Part shown: piece by piece, positions 22,515-35,340 of the stretch
Numbering within the stretch: the stretch's first letter is position 1
Layout: each line of letters starts with the position of its first letter
Source: Blasia pusilla
Taxonomy: Eukaryota > Marchantiophyta > Marchantiopsida > Blasiales
Assembly (NCBI GenBank): GCA_050084515.1
Contig: CM114271.1
Span: 17,236,001 to 17,300,000, forward strand
Reading direction: 5' to 3'
DNA length: 64,000 nucleotides
Position numbers and translations under genes: made by a program
Notes under the pieces: generated by a model
Told to the model about the DNA's origin: nothing
Database searches by the model: none
What the model saw: the letters and a program-made list of their open reading frames with translations, nothing else

Positions 22515-24200
22515 CTTGAGATGGTCTCGAAAATGAACATGTTTGTGGACATGCTATTCTGCCCTCAACCCCCCAATGCTCACGCTCGGATTTTTTCAGG
22601 AACCCGAATCTCCCGCATATTGGCACGGCATGGGTTGCACGCAAGGTTGCGCACAGACAAAGTCCGTGTCCGCGGACTTATGTTTGACACTCAAGCCTTG
22701 TGCGGGCACCTAGCCCGCCCAATGGGGAGCCAAGCACACCATGCGGGCCTGGTTGCGGACCACACAATGGGTGCGAGCTTGGGTGTGGGCTCAGGTGCGG
22801 GCCAAGCATGTCTGTCGACATGTTCGGACTTGTCCGTTTCCGTGCAATCTTGGTTGCAAGTGTGGGCCACCGCGGGGGAGGGGGGAGGGGGGGATTGTTC
22901 AAGAAGGAGAAAGGTTGCACACATACAAATTTTGTGTCTGCGGACTTATGTCCATTGTCCATCCCTAGGATGGACCTGCCTACGCGGGTCCCGATTCCCG
23001 CGGCCATCCTACCCGCAACGTAGACTCAAGCTTGGCCAACCTGCACCCAACAAGGTTACGTTGCACACAAATAAAGTCCATGCTTGCGAACATGTGTCTA
23101 TCCTAGGCATAGACATTTCCATGCCGACCCGAGTTCCTAGAGCCATCAATTAGTGCAACAACCCGTTTTCCATTCTTCCCACTTGTTCTGTAGCCCACAC
23201 CAAGTTTGCGGAGGCCCGCCTTGCTCAAGCCTACTACAGGCCCTATGTGGACCTAAGCCCACCCTCTTCTGGCCAAACGGGCTTGATGAGGGCCTGGTGA
23301 GCTCTCATTTCCCGTGCGCACGTTTGATCCCTATCCCCACCTGTTCTTGCGTCCCAACTCCCAAGCCCGCGTGAGCAATCAAGATATCCAAAAAACTTGA
23401 GAGGGGGACCCATTCGGCATATTTCGTGAGCATTGTTGTTTGCTTCCGTGCAACCTTGGCACCTAGTCCAGAAACTTGTCGCCCATCTTTGCCACCCATT
23501 CTATAGCCTACATTGAGCCCATGCCTTGCTCATAGAGGCTTGCCCTAAGACTTCATTGGCCCGCATAAGGCTTGCATAGGGCCCATAGCTAGGCCTTGTG
23601 CGGGCGAGGTTGTGGGCCATGTACGGGCAAAATAAAGACCCTATGCGGGCTAGTGTAGGGTTAAGACGAGTTGGTGGGGGCTCGATGAGGTCCAACCGTC
23701 TAGGCAAGGGCTCATAGCCTGCACACCCATTCGATCCCTACCCGCCTCTCTTAATCCGAGCCCGCACCCGTTCTTGCGTCCCAAGCCTGCACGAGCCATC
23801 GGGGTACGAAAGTCCTAGGGCACCCATTGGGCATGTGTGTGGACAGTGGACATATCCGTCCCATGGACAGACAAGTCCATTTCCGTGCAGGCTTGAGAAG
23901 GAGGTGGCGGGAGCGCGATAGGGGCAAGATGCTTGGCCCCCATCCCACCCAACCCATTGTGTAATCTTTCTATGTGTGTCCATTAAAAGAAGTGTTGATT
24001 TTGTTATTGTGAAAAAAAATTGTAAGAAAAAAATTCACTCAAAATAATCAAAGATTTTTGGTGTGTAGGTATAAATCAAGGTGGCACAAAAACAAACATG
24101 CCATCCCACCTCGGCACATGGGTTTCTCGGGAACCTGGGTCACCCATGCAAGGGCAAGATAGGGCGTAGGAAGGAGGCGACGGGAGTGTGAGGGACTAGA
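22515..24200. repeat. GC-rich GGACA/TGTCC repeat family, composite copy 3
   Basis: At least three successive terminal modules occur: AAGGTTGCGCACAGACAAAG at about 22,650, AAGGTTGCACACATACAAAT at about 22,911, and ACGTTGCACACAAATAAAGT at about 23,060. Each is followed by a 'GCGGACTTATGT' type word. Between them are 'GCGGGC' rich tracts. The long plus frame 22,521-23,153 is a product of the GC skew. The arrangement suggests nested or tandem insertions of one family. An AT-rich gap (23,960-24,100) separates the last part. Confidence 0.65.
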
Positions 24201-24205
24201 CACCA

Positions 24206-24231
24206 CCCCCCCCCCAAAAAAAAAAAAAAAA
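24206..24231. repeat. Homopolymer junction C(10)A(16)
   Basis: Ten C followed directly by sixteen A. It marks the right edge of the composite GC-rich block and could be a poly-A insertion scar or replication-slippage tract. Confidence 0.9.
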
Positions 24232-26540
24232 GATCTACAAAATTTGTTATTATATTATTTGTAATTTCATGATTTCCAATTCTCTTCTTTACTTTCCTAT
24301 TCCTTGCCACATATCATCAATCGCATCAACAAACTAGCCCTAACTAGTTATTCCACAGCCCGAAATGAAAACCTTGTGACTTTCAAGCTTGCAATCCAAA
24401 TGGATCCACCTTAAATGATTGGTCAATGATGAAATGCCATCTGGAAATGCAAAAAAATATTAGCGATTTTCTCTATATTCTAATTCATCTCTTTAGTCTT
24501 TAGTTTCCCATTCCTTGTCATGTCTAAATCTTCCCATGTCATAGCAATAAATTGGCCCCAAGTAATCACTCCATCGTTGGAAATAAAATTCTTGTTACTT
24601 TAAAGCATATAATCGAACATGACTCCTAATTTGTTTCTTCAAATCGCAAAGTCCTCCTCACAAGCGCCCTAATAGTGTCCACAATGTATATTATAATGTG
24701 TATAAGCATAGCACGAAACAATGAAAAATATTTGGTAGGATTGAGGAGAAGATTAAATTACTTGTTATTGATTTTTTGCATTAAACATTAAACTAGCATG
24801 AAAAGATCTATAGAGGCATGAATGAGGTTTTATGCAAGATTCAGCACAATTTTTTTTAAATTACTAAATATTTGGGTTCTAAACAGCAACACAAATTAAG
24901 AAAAAAATAAAATAATTATTGAGTGGTTTTCAAAATAATAACCCATTAGGTTCAGAAAGAATAGAATCATGTAGTCTTATCTCATCTACCATACAAAAAT
25001 TTAAAAATAATAATTTAATTTTTGAAATAAAAAGTTGTAAAACCTTTGTAAGTAGGCTAGACCTCCCCCACATCTTATATGAATCTCGATTGCTCAGATT
25101 TAGTCCATGCATGCTATCTATAGTATTAAGGCAATATGGGTCTTTCAAAGAGGGGGGGAGATTTTCTTTTGTCTTAGATCTCTGGGATTAGAGAAGATCT
25201 TTCCTTTTTTATTAAATCCTCGTGAAAGCCTTCCTTGAGTCCAGACTCATACACAAATATTGTTAAGTACTGCCTTTCTTATGGAGCTACACTTGAAAAC
25301 TCGCAAATTATCGCCACAATAGCTGTTGGCTTCAATACTCTATGTTAAACCTACTAAAATAAGAAGAAATTAATTCAATTTAAGGAACTTTATAAAAAAT
25401 GACTCATGTCTTCATGCATACCATGATACCATTGATTACATTTAACTAATATAACCTATATATAGTTATATATATAGTTATAGTCATATCTATTCTTTCT
25501 TTGAACATGCTGCTATCGAGTCTCCTCTCATGCCACGTGTTCAGAGGATACAAGAAAAACTCATGAATTTTTATTTTTATTTTTTGGGGAAAGTGAAAAA
25601 ATATGTAGTAACTGTTTCCTTTTCAATAAGAGAAGGGGAGAGAAAGAGAGAGATTTAGAATCAAAACTATCCTTATCAAATATGGAAAAATAAAGATCAC
25701 ACACATCTATCTATAATCTTATTTATCATATTTGGTCCTCTTCTTTGTTAAGCTCTTATCTCATGCTATGTGTCAAAAGCCTTCATGAATACTTTATCAA
25801 CATTGTTTCATTTTTAGTTTGAAGAAATGAAGTTTTAGAGAGATAAAGTTTCATTTGTGATAGAGGATGGGAAACGAAATAGTTTAATTTTGAGTCTTGC
25901 TTCCCAGCTGGAGTCATGTTTTTTCACGAAGGAATTCATAAGAATTATCTTTAAAGTGTTTAGTTTAAACTTCAATAGAGGAGGAAAAGAAAGAAAAGGA
26001 TAAATTTTTATATATGATGATTTAAAAAGAAAAAAATTTTGTCACTATTTTATTTTCATTCGGGGAGAGAAAGGGATAAAGTTTCAACGAGGGAGGACTT
26101 CGTAAGGAAAAAAATTTGAAGTGCTTAATTTTCAATATAAGAGGGGAGAAGACACTAAGAATAAAGTGTCAATAAAGAAGGGAAGATGTGACACGAGAAT
26201 AGGAGGAAAAGAACTACTTTCCTTCCATCCTCTCCGGAGAATCATCTCAATTTCTCCAAAAAAATGAAGAGATAGACCCTTCACCCATACAAAGAGGAAT
26301 GGAGTCAATATACATGGGAGATACAAAGTTGGAGAAAGAAAGATATATGGACCCTCTTTAAGTCACAAGTGTGAAATGTTCTCTTTGATCCATAACATCA
26401 CACACTAATCAAGTTTGACGCTACTATCCAACAACTAAAGAACATGCAAGGCCCCAACCCTCACATGTTTAGCCTCCCATAGGAAAATTTTGACTTGTTC
26501 GCCTACTTACGATTTCCCCCTTCTCCTTCCCAAACATAGG
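24232..26540. other. AT-rich spacer
   Basis: No gene seen. A short ATATATAGTTATATATATAGTTATAG repeat lies near 25,455-25,485, and A/G-rich tracts occur between 25,800 and 26,250. Confidence 0.5.
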
Positions 26541-26542
26541 TC

Positions 26543-26823
26543 TTCCCTCCTACCTCATTGCTCCTTTCATCATTGCCTTGCCTTCCATCATGGACTAAAA
26601 GTGTGGGTCCTACCTCTTGGAACCCATGTCCGTCCATGTCCGTCCTAAGGAATGACTTGTCCATTTTTGTGCAACCATAATAATATGGGTCCAACATCTT
26701 GATATAAGGCCTTGACATGAATATATTGCTCCATGGACATGGGTTCCAAGAGGTAGGACCCACACTTTTAGTCCATGATGGAAGGCAAGGCAATGATGAA
26801 AGGAGCAATGAGGTAGGAGGGAA
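26543..26823. repeat. Perfect 89-bp inverted repeat with 103-bp loop
   Basis: 26543-26631 is the exact reverse complement of 26735-26823 over all 89 positions by direct reading. The match ends sharply on both sides. The arms contain TCATCATTGCCTTGCCTTCC on the left and its complement on the right. The loop contains a family-type module (TGACTTGTCCATTTTTGTGCAACC). A transcript across it would form a long perfect hairpin. It overlaps copy 4 of the GC-rich repeat family, and a related but diverged single arm occurs at 28,717-28,790. Confidence 0.95.
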
Positions 26824-27000
26824 AAAGAAATGGGGGAGTATAGAACACGAAGGCGAGTAAGGAGATTGAGAAAGAAAGGAAAGGTGGGGCCCATACGGAC
26901 AAGTCCTTTCATAGGACGGACATAAGTCCACAGACATGGACATGTCCATATCCATGGATACGCACTTTGTCCACATGCAACCTTGCATATTATCTAACAT
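26560..27000. repeat. GGACA/TGTCC repeat family, copy 4
   Basis: The right end reads ACGGACAAGTCC, ATAGGACGGACATAAGTCC and ending CACTTTGTCCACATGCAACC, the reverse-orientation terminal module of the family. Its left part coincides with the 89-bp inverted repeat. Less GC-rich than the other copies. Confidence 0.65.
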
Positions 27001-27590
27001 CCAATGAATTCTCGCTCATACCCATGGGTATCAACCATTGGCACAATTTTCCAAAAGGGCTGCAAACAAGTCAAAATTTTCACAAATATTTTGTTTAAAA
27101 AGAAAACTAGTATAACCCCTTCAAAATGGAGAGTAAACATGAGATAATACAATGGTAAAAAAGGAAGATAATCTGTGTAAGGGACTTAATATGAAACACA
27201 ACACAATTTTTAAGTTCAAGGGTAACACAAATAGAACATTCAGTAACCATTTGGACTCGTAATGGAGGGTAATTAAATAATATCTTTACTATTATAATAT
27301 CATCTATCATAAATAATAATAAATAAATAAATAAAACTTCTCGCACTTTGCATAATAGAAAACTAGTATAATACATGTGCTATGCATAGCACCCGATTGT
27401 TAATTTGAATTCGTTACACATGCCATCACAAAAACAACCCACAATATATACATGTCATCATCATAAATCCATCCTTTTATAATTATATAAATTAATAATA
27501 TTTAATATTATTCCAAAACCTAATTTACACAAAATAACATGACCTTAGATAACATGGGCATAACCCTAATAAGAAAACAAATCAACTCGT
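27001..27590. other. AT-rich spacer
   Basis: AT-rich, with an AATAATAAATAAATAAATAA microsatellite near 27,315-27,335. No gene. Confidence 0.55.
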
Positions 27591-28085
27591 GACCCCCCGG
27601 AGCGTTAACTCAACCAGAGTCTACCGTACGTCAGTTAACGGAAACTCTTCCAACGGCACGTCGCTCCGTCGGTACAAATCCCACCTAAAGTTGCCACGAC
27701 GTCCACTACAGTGAACGCTTCCGCTGGGTAATAGCATGATCCCATCAGATCAGAGACACAATCCTTTATTCAGCGATTAGAACCCAAAAAGTGCCTCCTT
27801 GGCATCTTCATGTAATCAGACTCTGAAACCCACAGGTCCTCGAGTACCTTGCGATCCGATCGGATCAGATTTTCTGTCAGTCTTACGGACTTACAGTCCG
27901 TGTCAAGGACTCACGGATCCATGCTCCTGTCACCCTCAGCCTCCAAAATTGACTCTATGGCACAAGAGTCTAAATGCGTGTGCTCCCATTTGTCTGGAAG
28001 TCCAACTGCCCAAAAGTGCCTTTTTTGCGGAGCCCACGGTTTAGTGGACAGGAACTGGCTTAGCCTTAGCTGAAGGGGCCCCTGC
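27591..28085. other. Small mid-GC island
   Basis: About 500 bp of intermediate GC with CpG words (CGTCGCTCCGTCGGTAC) and an imperfect CGTTAAC...GTTAACG pair near 27,603-27,641. Short frames only (max 81 codons), none recognised. Confidence 0.4.
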
Positions 28086-28139
28086 AGTATTGAGCTCTGT
28101 ATGCTTAACTTTGTTTAGTAATCATGATTAAAAAAGCGC

Positions 28140-28189
28140 ATAATAAAGTGGATTTTCAAATTGAAATAAAAACTTATCCACTTTATTAT
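28140..28189. repeat. 14-bp perfect inverted repeat
   Basis: ATAATAAAGTGGAT at 28140-28153 pairs with ATCCACTTTATTAT at 28176-28189, leaving a 22-bp AT-rich loop. It could be part of a small MITE or a chance stem-loop. Confidence 0.8.
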
Positions 28190-28669
28190 AGAAATGACTT
28201 TACTACTTAGACCTTTTGTCATGAAATCTCGAAAAGAATACACTTTCCATATTAGGACCACTCGTCTCTATTGGATATTCATTTATAGGGAAGGCCTCTC
28301 TTTTCTTTTTGTGCTGGTATCCTTAGATATGATAGGTTCGTTGACGTTTGATGGATTTAAATTCCCAATCCCCTTTTATTCATGCAATGAATTCTTTTTC
28401 TATGAAATAAGAAGTTGAAATAATTTTTTTAGGACCACCAAAGGACCTAGCAAAAGGCTAGCTCAAGACAATGAAGACATACTCATCTTTTAGAACTTTG
28501 AAAATGAGAAAAAAAAATTATCTCAAGTGGTATGAAAGAAAATTTTATATCAATAAAATAGTAGTGAAAATAACTCGGCATTTTTTTATAGAGAATTGAT
28601 ACATTTCAAATTAATCATTTTCTATAAAATAATGTTTATAAAATCAACTCTATTTTTTAAATTATGACA

Positions 28670-29400
28670 TTTTCATGCTTGCACAAAAATGGACATGGAC
28701 AGACAAGTCTGAACATTTCCATGGACATGGATTGCAAGAGGTGGGACCCACACTTATACTTCAGGATGGAAGACAAGGCAAAAGTGAGTAGGGCAATAAG
28801 AGGGGAGAGAGTGGAGATGGAGGGTGTAAGAAACAAGAGAGTATCGAACACAAATGCAATTGGGGGAAATGAGAAAGAAGGAGAAGATGGAGTCCACATG
28901 GCACATAGCAAGGTTACACACGGACAAAGTCCATGTCTACGGACTTATGTTTGTACTATAGATACATATGTCCGTGCGGGCTTGGGTAAGTGGGGCCCGC
29001 ACCCGAGCCCGAGCCCACGCACGCGCCCATTGTGTGGCCCGCAGCTCGATCTGGGGCGAGCTCGGGGCAGGCCTCGAGCCCGCCTTGCGGGCCCTCGGCA
29101 GGCTGGGCACGAACCTCACGCAAGGCTCGCATGGAAGGCTTGTTGGGGGCCTCAAGCCCGTGCCTAGCCCACCCCAGGCCCCCAACCCGCGCCGACACTA
29201 GGTTGCGGGCCACGCAACAAGTGCGAGATCGAGGAGGGCTCAAGGCCGAGCTCAGGTGCGGGTCGGGCATGTCCATTCCTAAGCAACCATGACACATAGA
29301 CAAGTCCTTCTATGAGGCGGATGTAAGTCCACCGATATGGATATGTCCGCGGATAGCGTCGGACACAGACCGACTCCACATACAACCTCGGATATTTTCT
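28670..29400. repeat. GGACA/TGTCC repeat family, copy 5 (most complete)
   Basis: The left part shares TCCATGGACATGG and CAAGAGGTGGGACCCACACT with the right arm of the 26.7-kb inverted repeat. A forward module (GGTTACACACGGACAAAGTC) lies at about 28,912. A GC-rich core rich in CGAGCCC and GCGGGCC occupies 28,975-29,280. An inverted module with ACATAGACAAGTCCTTC and CCACATACAACCTCGG ends it. Opposed terminal modules around a GC-rich core look like a non-autonomous element. Frames inside are skew-driven. Confidence 0.7.
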
Positions 29401-32400
29401 TACTGTAATAATTATTTTTGAAAAAAAAAATCCTTCATGAAGAAATAATTCTAGAAAAAAATAAAAATTGGAACTAAACTCCAAACATCCAACCTAAGAT
29501 CATATGCTATGAAGAAGGGATCTAAGTCCATCCTCCTTAGGCTCCTTAGGTTCATAGGATTGAGGTTAGACCTTTGTCATGTGATGAATCAAAATATAAT
29601 ATTCTTCAAAGGAAAAAATCTTATATTTTTTTCCGTTCAAAATAAATCCAAACAAATTTCTTTTCTTGGAGATGAGGAAAATATTTTAAAAAGAAAATTT
29701 GGTAAAAAAATATTGTGACATAATAAGGGGTAAATTACTAAAAAAAAATAGACTAACAATTGCTACTTCTCCCTACTTTTGTTACTTCTCCTTCAAGGAT
29801 GTCACTATACATATGCCCAGGGGAAGGGGGTCTTATGCCCCATATACCATGTGCGGCTAGGCTCCTATTTGACCCTCCTTATTTTCAGTCAATTAAAACT
29901 TTTTTGACTCAATTAAAAATATGCCTATAAAAAAATACCCTTCAAGAACTGTTTGGCTACTTTTTTCCCTATTTGATCCTTCCTTTCTTTATTTTTTTTA
30001 ATAATCCAAAAATATTAAAAATACCCTTAAGTTTGACGTACGTTGCTGTTGACTTTTCCTTCAATGACATTCCATAGACTTCTCCCATAGCTTTACTATC
30101 TAAATCATTCAATTTTATTCACATGAATCATTCATTTGAGAGTATGGGGCATGTATCATGCTCCAAGATGTTTGAAAGATAATAAAAATAATGGGAGATA
30201 AGGATGAGAGGGAAAACCCATAAAAGTATCAAACTCATAATTTCTTCTTCAGACTCTTGATAACATCTATTTCCAATATCAAGTTGGATGTAGATTACGC
30301 GAACCAAAAGCATCACATAACATTATGTAACTCTATGATCCCTACTATTCCAAAGAATGAAAGTATTGATGGATCTCTATATTGACCTCTTTCTTCTCTT
30401 AAGGGTTAAAATTTTGACTTGGATATTGTGTGATCCATGTTAATTTTTTTGCAGTTCAAACTCCAAGAATGCATTCACAATTAATAATACAAAAAATTCA
30501 TTAAGAACATATTCTTGTATAAAACTAGGTATGTAGAATCAATTAATGTTGTAACGATTTCGTGTTAAAGAATTGGAAAGATATGAAAATGAGATTTGGT
30601 TGAAGGAAAAATAATCATCAAAGATATCACGTCCTATAAAATAAAAAAATTTAAGAAAAAATATCTTGCTTTAAAAGTGGGAAATAGTGAGGAAATTTTG
30701 AAAACTCAAAGAAAATTGAAGAAATTGAATTCTAACTCATATTTTTAATGAATAGTATAGAAGGAAAGGGATGAGATCATGAGGAGAAAAGTGACATTCT
30801 TACATTTTTTGTACATATCATATTGGAATTTAGGGTAACTAAGGGTGAGAAATGATACGGACACTTGCAACTCTCTAGGATATTAAAAAGTTTTAGAATA
30901 GAAAGATTGTCCTCTAATAGCTAGTAAGAGCCCCCACTTTTGCGTTGAGTATTTGAGTGTATTCCTTGAACAAACTTCAACAAAGATAACTTGCCCACCT
31001 TCTGCAAAAGCATTCATTGAACAAATTAAAAAATTAAAAAATTTTACTATTGTCTTTTATCTTAATTTATTATGTAGCTACAAAGTACTTGTAATGTGCT
31101 TACGACGGGATTTGAGATTATGGAGAGTATTTTATTCAATGATGTGAATCTTTCTCCGCCTTATCCAAGTTCTTACTTGAAATCTATTAGCATATTAGAG
31201 AGGGGTTTTCATTCCCCGTGAAGGGCAAGACAACCGTGACCACAAATTTGAGTATCTCAAAGGTTATGGGTAGGATTTTTAGTCAATTCAATTCCATGGG
31301 ATTTTTCTAAAAAAAATTACATGATAAGCGAATATGGAGGAAAATTTAAGGTGCTATTTTTGTGAAACAGATATCACCTAGATCATGCTAAATGGTTTAC
31401 CAGTGGACCACATTTATATCCGTTCCATATCAGTGCAAACTAGTGTGACCTAGAATTTCCCACCATTTGTCTTATCTCTTAATTAGAACGTTTAAATCTT
31501 ATTCATATGCTAATGTCACGGCCCTTCTTCATAATATAAGTGACTACTAACTATTCCCACTATGGGACAGACTTACGAGGCAATTGACAAGAGTGGCAAA
31601 CATTGGAAACCCATCTTCCACATCAATCATGATAGACACTTTGTTAGTTCATGGAGATGGCCTAGGATCAAGAGTCTTCAATTAATATAGAGCATGAAAA
31701 TAATGCCAAAGTTTGGATGAAATATCATGGATGGCCCCCACATTCTTGAATTATGAGATGGCTCTAAATCAAGTCTTAGATTGCAAGGGGGATCACAACA
31801 CAAGTCTCACTTGGGAAAAGAAATGCCAAGTATTTGCAACTCATTGAGAAGCTCATTCAAGAAGGCAGTTCAATTCCTATTGGGTAAACTTTTGGCAAAC
31901 TTGGATAACCGAAACAAATTGACGTTAGCAAATACGTTCATTCCAATAGAAATGCACATCGATATCGTAAATATGTAAGAGATTTTTTCTCTTAATTTCT
32001 TCTTCAACCATAGCTTTCATGGTTTTTTTTCCCACCAATATCATATTTAGTGACCAAATTGATCATGAGAAGGGGACCTACATTTATAAATCCAAGTCAA
32101 TCCTACACATACTTCACTATCGACTCTATGTCATAAGTCATTCTAAACATTGCATTGGATCAATAGAAGGCCGCCACCCTCAAGATCATGGTAAGTTCCA
32201 ATTACATCATGCTTTATGCATCATGTAATTACCTCTACAATTGAGCCAATAAAATCTTCAATTTAGCTCTAAACACATATGGAACAAAAGAAAAAATATT
32301 TTACCATAAAAGAATTAAGTGAAGTCTTGTCCATCATACAAGGAATCCAATCTCTCATCGAAACCTATATCCAAGAAAATTATCATCAATCTATGTATTA

Positions 32401-34385
32401 TTTAGAGCCTATGAAACAAGGAGAGCATGAAGAACTGGGTAAGAATTCAAATATATAGGGGAAAAATCAAATTCAACATTTTTATTTGGTAAGGATAATT
32501 GAACTACCAATTCATGCTCACCTTCAATGGTTTGGAAGAAAGTTTAAAATTTTGAAAAAAAATTTATCCACATCAATCCTAGTAAAACAAACCACATAAA
32601 TTTGTTTTTTTGTGTGCACAAAAAGCCATGATAGAGTTTTATTAGTGAATGTAATAGTAAATTTTATCCAACCACTAAAAAGAAAGAAGATGATTAAGCT
32701 AGGAAGAGCTTTTTTGTGGTTATTAGTGTTCAACATGGAAAGTGGACAAGTCTTGGAGAGAATCAACATTGTTTAGTATTCCCACGAGATCGATGCTAGA
32801 TATCTCAATTCCTTAAAACGTCGATACAATAGGATTGATATTTTGTTTAATTTTATACAAAAGTGGTCTAAGAGAAAATTTGGTCATACATAAATGATGA
32901 GTTCGAATACAATTTCCCACCACAAACTTCTATAACTAAATTATTTCTAATAAAATAGGAATATTTTTAACAAAGAAATACATCTTTCTTTTGCTATTTC
33001 ACACATCCCATACTATGACAAGTTTCCCTATTATATCTTACTTCAATGTAGTTAGATATAATAGGGACTCCGGGACAAGTATTAGATAGGATTATTAGAA
33101 TTGAAACCTTATCTACCTCCTGTTATTTTAACTAATTATAAATTTTTTCCAGGTTTTATTTTTCCTTCATCTTCATCCATTCATTTTTTCCTTCTTAAAT
33201 ATTTTACTTTTCCTTTTAAGAAAATACCCAAAAATAGAAAATAAGGATTTCCTTATAAAAATAACTACACAAATGATTATTCTAATTTATTTAAGAATCA
33301 TATGGTGATCGTATCCGCCATTGGGAAAAAAATGACACTATTTGGTCATAAAAATATCCCAAATTAGCAAAATTACAAATTAGATATCCTTGTATGTATC
33401 TAACAAAAAATTGTATCCTACTAAATAGATAAAATGCTGGATTATAAAGAAAGATGGTAATCTTGGAGTTTCAAAGTCAAAATTCTTAAAAGTTACAAGC
33501 AAGTAGTTTTTTTTTCCCGGAAATTGATACTTTTTTTTAATGGTCAAGAAATAATTTTTGAAATTTACTAAGTTTCAAACGGTTATCTAATACGGTACAT
33601 AATCTATCAAAGGATATTGTTTCACTCTGTTGAACGCCTTCGAGCATGATATCTGTCCCTCTTACATAGAAATCAATGCATTTTGGAAGTAGTGATTAGG
33701 AAACGTATTTTTTCCATCCTTCTATCTTTCTTTTTTATTGTGAATTTTTTAATATTTCCTCCTCGTTTCCTATCTATGGCTTATTATTTTCTATTCTATC
33801 TCGACCCTTATGGATATGAATCTTAGGGTTTTATCTCCCTTCACTAAAGCCTCTAGCCTAAAAATCCTTTTTTTTTAAATTAAGAAAAATTCCATTATTG
33901 GGTTTCCAACGAGTTTGCTATCTCCTTAAGTTTTGGTTTATTTTCCCTCTTCAAGAAAGAACCTCCTTTAGCATCCATCAAATTTATGCTTACTGTGGAA
34001 CACCAACACGTACTTCGGGAATTAATAACATCAAAATTGATGAACAATGTGACAAAACCGTCATGGGAATATTTATATGAACCTGAGATCTTATTTCATG
34101 ATATTATAAAACTAATGAAATTACAAGTAAGTTAAAAATCTTTTGCTGGGAACCATCTTCTTGCTGTCCTGTATTTGCAAAAAAGAAACCACTCTCATAT
34201 ATAAATATAATGAGGAGGATGTAGGCTCACTCTAAGATTACAACCAAATTAGATATTTTCTTAAAATGAAAAACAAAAAACACCCTCATTGGATTGATTC
34301 CTTCTTGTAGACGTTTTGTTTTTCTTAAAATACGGAATATGTTTCCCGTAAATAAAGAATATCTGAATCCGGTGCATGATTTTAT
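29401..34385. other. AT-rich spacer, about 5 kb
   Basis: No recognisable gene. Two stretches have slightly protein-like reading frames that I could not assign: 31,781-31,978 plus (FKKAVQFLLGKLLANL) and 32,279-32,458 plus (starting MEQKKKYFTIKELSEVLSII). They may be remnants of an element. The rest is A/T homopolymer-rich. Confidence 0.4.
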
Positions 34386-35340
34386 AGCCGGCCATGTATC
34401 GGTTTCCGGCGCTCGCTAGGGTTCCGTTAGGGCTTCTGCGCACGCCCACAGCGTGCACAGAAGATGTTGCTGTATTGACGACCAGAGCCGCACTCTCTCT
34501 CCCTCTGCTTCAACAATTATTCCATATCTCTCGTTTTTCCCGCCCTCGCTCCTCTCACACTCATGAGAAAGTCTACGGCGAAGTTGGTAGGGCTCCGTGA
34601 AGTGAAATGATGGAAGAATGAATAGAGAGCGGGACGATCGATGTTGAGCGCGCTTCGAGGGAGAATCGAGAGAGCGGAGGAATCGGGAGGATTCGCGCGA
34701 GAGCACGGAATTGCGGGAATAGAATACGGAGGATGCCGGCGAACCACGGAGTACGTTAATATATAATACATCATTTCGTTTCGCCTCAACATGGATTATC
34801 GCATTCCGTTTCAATTTAAGTGTCGCCGTCCACCAATCTTGGAATGTGAAAATACGGCCGCAGCGCCATGTGATTCGTGATTACCCCCCTAGTTCGTTAA
34901 GTGCTGTTATTCCAGCCCTCATAGAGGTCATGGAGTCAGAACTCTGCGTTTCTGACTCTATTGAGCTCGCTCGCTTGCTGGCGCCGTGTTGTAATGGAGA
35001 TGCAGAATTTCATAGCACGATTGCTGGAAGCAAAGTTCGAGTCACAAGAATCGGGATCGCCGCTCATTCATTCATTCATTCATCTTTCCGAAAGCTGCGA
35101 GTGGCGCAGGCCAGCCCGTCCGTCCGTCCATATCATCGTCATTATGATGGAAGCATCGGAACCTTTCGCTCCACTCGCCTACTCGTACTCGTGGACACGG
35201 GACTCCGACTCACAAATGTCGAGCACGAAATCGAAGTGCCTCAAATTCGTGTTTGCGTTATTGAGCTCGCACGCGACTGCTCAGCCGGTATGAGCTGGCT
35301 GCAGTACCCGGTACCCGGTCGCCTTGGAACCGGCTAGGCG
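34386..35340. other. Mid-GC island with possible gene 5' end
   Basis: A roughly 950-bp island in AT-rich DNA. Near its left edge, TTTTATAGCC is followed by CTAGGGTTCCGTTAGGGCTTC, a CTAGGGTT-type word common in plant 5' leaders. A plus frame 34,394-34,600 starts there (MYRFPALARVPLGLL, Arg-rich, mitochondrial-presequence-like), and another plus frame of 163 codons spans 34,846-35,337. No domain was recognised, so I list it as an island and not a gene. An ATTC microsatellite occurs at about 35,068-35,089. Confidence 0.35.

Noticed and set aside
22521-23153. 210-codon plus-strand frame
   Set aside because: It is inside the dispersed GC-rich repeat, crosses repeat modules, and overlaps similar open frames on both strands.
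31781-32458. Possible exons of a conserved plant gene in AT-rich spacer
   Set aside because: The peptides look somewhat protein-like but no motif or splice structure could be matched to a family, so they are only mentioned within the spacer entry.
34846-35337. 163-codon plus-strand frame
   Set aside because: No recognisable domain, no splice or promoter context beyond island composition; kept only as part of the island description.
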